NCBI RefSeq assembly: GCF_902459745.1
Contig: NZ_CABPSJ010000005.1
Location: 310,001 to 374,000, forward strand
DNA from: Pandoraea communis
GTDB taxonomy: Bacteria > Pseudomonadota > Gammaproteobacteria > Burkholderiales > Burkholderiaceae
DNA length: 64,000 bases
Direction of reading: 5' to 3'
Under the pieces are notes generated by a model. It saw nothing but the letters and a program-made list of their open reading frames with translations, was not told the origin of the DNA and ran no database searches. The translations under genes were made by a program, and so were the position numbers. Positions 63,472 to 64,000 of the stretch are shown one piece after another. Positions within the stretch are counted from its first letter, which is position 1, and every line of letters begins with the position of its first letter.

Positions 63472-64000
63472 TTAACTCGCCGCCGACTTTTGCGCTGCCA
63501 CGATGGTGGCAAGCCGCTTGATCAGGCTGGGGATACGCGAAGCATCCGTATCGCCGTAGCCGATCACGAGACCGTTATTCGTGGGTAGTGGGTCGAGTGC
63601 AAAGCTCGACAGGGCGCGGGGGCCGATGCCTTCGCGCTGTGCGGCGGCCACGATGGCCTTGTCGGGGAAGGCGGGATCGAGCCGCACTGTCAGGTGCAGG
63701 CCGCAGCGTTCTCCGATCACCGCATACGCCGGGTCGAAATACGAGGCCAGCGCGTCACGCAGTGCGGTCTGACGTTCCCGATACAGACGCCGCATGCGGC
63801 CGAGATGTCGCGCGAACTGACCGCTTCGGATGAAATCGGCCATAGCGAGTTGTTCGAAGCGATGACCGCCGCGCAGGAGTTCGTCGAGTGCATCGCGGGC
63901 TTGCGTGGCGAGTGTTGCGGGCAGAATCAGGAAGCCGAGGCGGAGTGCGGGAAACATCGTCTTGCTGAACGTTCCGACGTACACCACGGGGCTATCCGGC
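63472..64000 (-). CDS. MocR-type PLP-dependent aminotransferase-like regulator (partial)
   Basis: The C-terminal about 175 residues of a gene that begins beyond the window edge. The PLP-binding lysine lies in GTFSKTMFPALRLGFLILP, and the C-terminal domain ends with NGLVIGYGDTDASRIPSLIK. This is the aminotransferase half typical of MocR/PdxR regulators, whose N-terminal GntR HTH would be outside the window. A stand-alone class I aminotransferase is the alternative. It is convergent with the MFS gene. Confidence 0.8.
   Translation of the reverse strand, partial: PDSPVVYVGTFSKTMFPALRLGFLILPATLATQARDALDELLRGGHRFEQLAMADFIRSGQFARHLGRMRRLYRERQTALRDALASYFDPAYAVIGERCGLHLTVRLDPAFPDKAIVAAAQREGIGPRALSSFALDPLPTNNGLVIGYGDTDASRIPSLIKRLATIVAAQKSAAS

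Overview
The window is a high-GC, densely coded bacterial chromosome segment. Gene content points to a betaproteobacterium of the Burkholderiaceae, most like Pandoraea. The indicators are a divergent metR/metE pair, an SOS-controlled imuA-imuB-dnaE2 cassette, a split xanthine dehydrogenase, a giant NAD-glutamate dehydrogenase and a DUF3563 micro-protein. The genus is an inference from content, not a search result. I saw no rRNA, tRNA, CRISPR array, insertion sequence or prophage; this is ordinary core and metabolic chromosome with several well-defined regulatory sites.

Layout. 1-7.2 kb: metR/metE, pepN and a DUF4136 lipoprotein. 7.2-8.0 kb: a UPF0016 manganese exporter behind a yybP-ykoY manganese riboswitch. 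8.2-18.5 kb: purine salvage and catabolism, with guanine deaminase and a purine permease in one minus-strand operon. A second minus-strand operon runs xdhA-xdhB-xdhC-adenine deaminase, with a divergent LysR regulator. Both operons carry the same 17-bp motif upstream, in the same orientation. 18.5-24.5 kb: dsbB, a gntR-amidase pair, a CPA2 antiporter and a PaaI-type thioesterase. 24.6-25.6 kb: ribB behind an FMN riboswitch. 25.8-30.4 kb: copper homeostasis, with copZ and copA diverging from two CueR-type promoters that both have 19-bp spacers; cueR itself lies 3.5 kb away behind an EEP-family nuclease gene.

30.4-34.4 kb: a DUF3563 micro-gene behind AT-rich nested palindromes, a DUF995 protein, a CsgG/DUF4810/DUF799 lipoprotein trio and a DUF1348 protein. 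34.5-41.6 kb: mntH and the LexA-controlled mutasome imuA-imuB-dnaE2. 41.7-47 kb: a second NCS2 permease and a c-di-GMP pair (HDOD-GAF and PAS-GGDEF-EAL). 47.4-51.8 kb: a probable acidic or D-amino-acid module of Asp/Glu racemase, orphan GltI-like binding protein, DadA-like dehydrogenase and divergent LysR. 51.8-59.1 kb: a lipoprotein, dbpA and NAD-GDH. 59.3-62.1 kb: an SsuA-like binding protein, OsmC and SsuD-like monooxygenase operon without ABC permease, ATPase or flavin reductase. 62.2-64 kb: a YhhS-type MFS transporter and the 3' part of a MocR-type regulator.

The most useful leads are the shared purine-operon motif, the paired CueR promoters with a C-terminally extended CueR, the incomplete sulfonate module, the D-amino-acid module, and a plus-strand terminator at 47.1 kb with no annotated plus-strand gene to serve.
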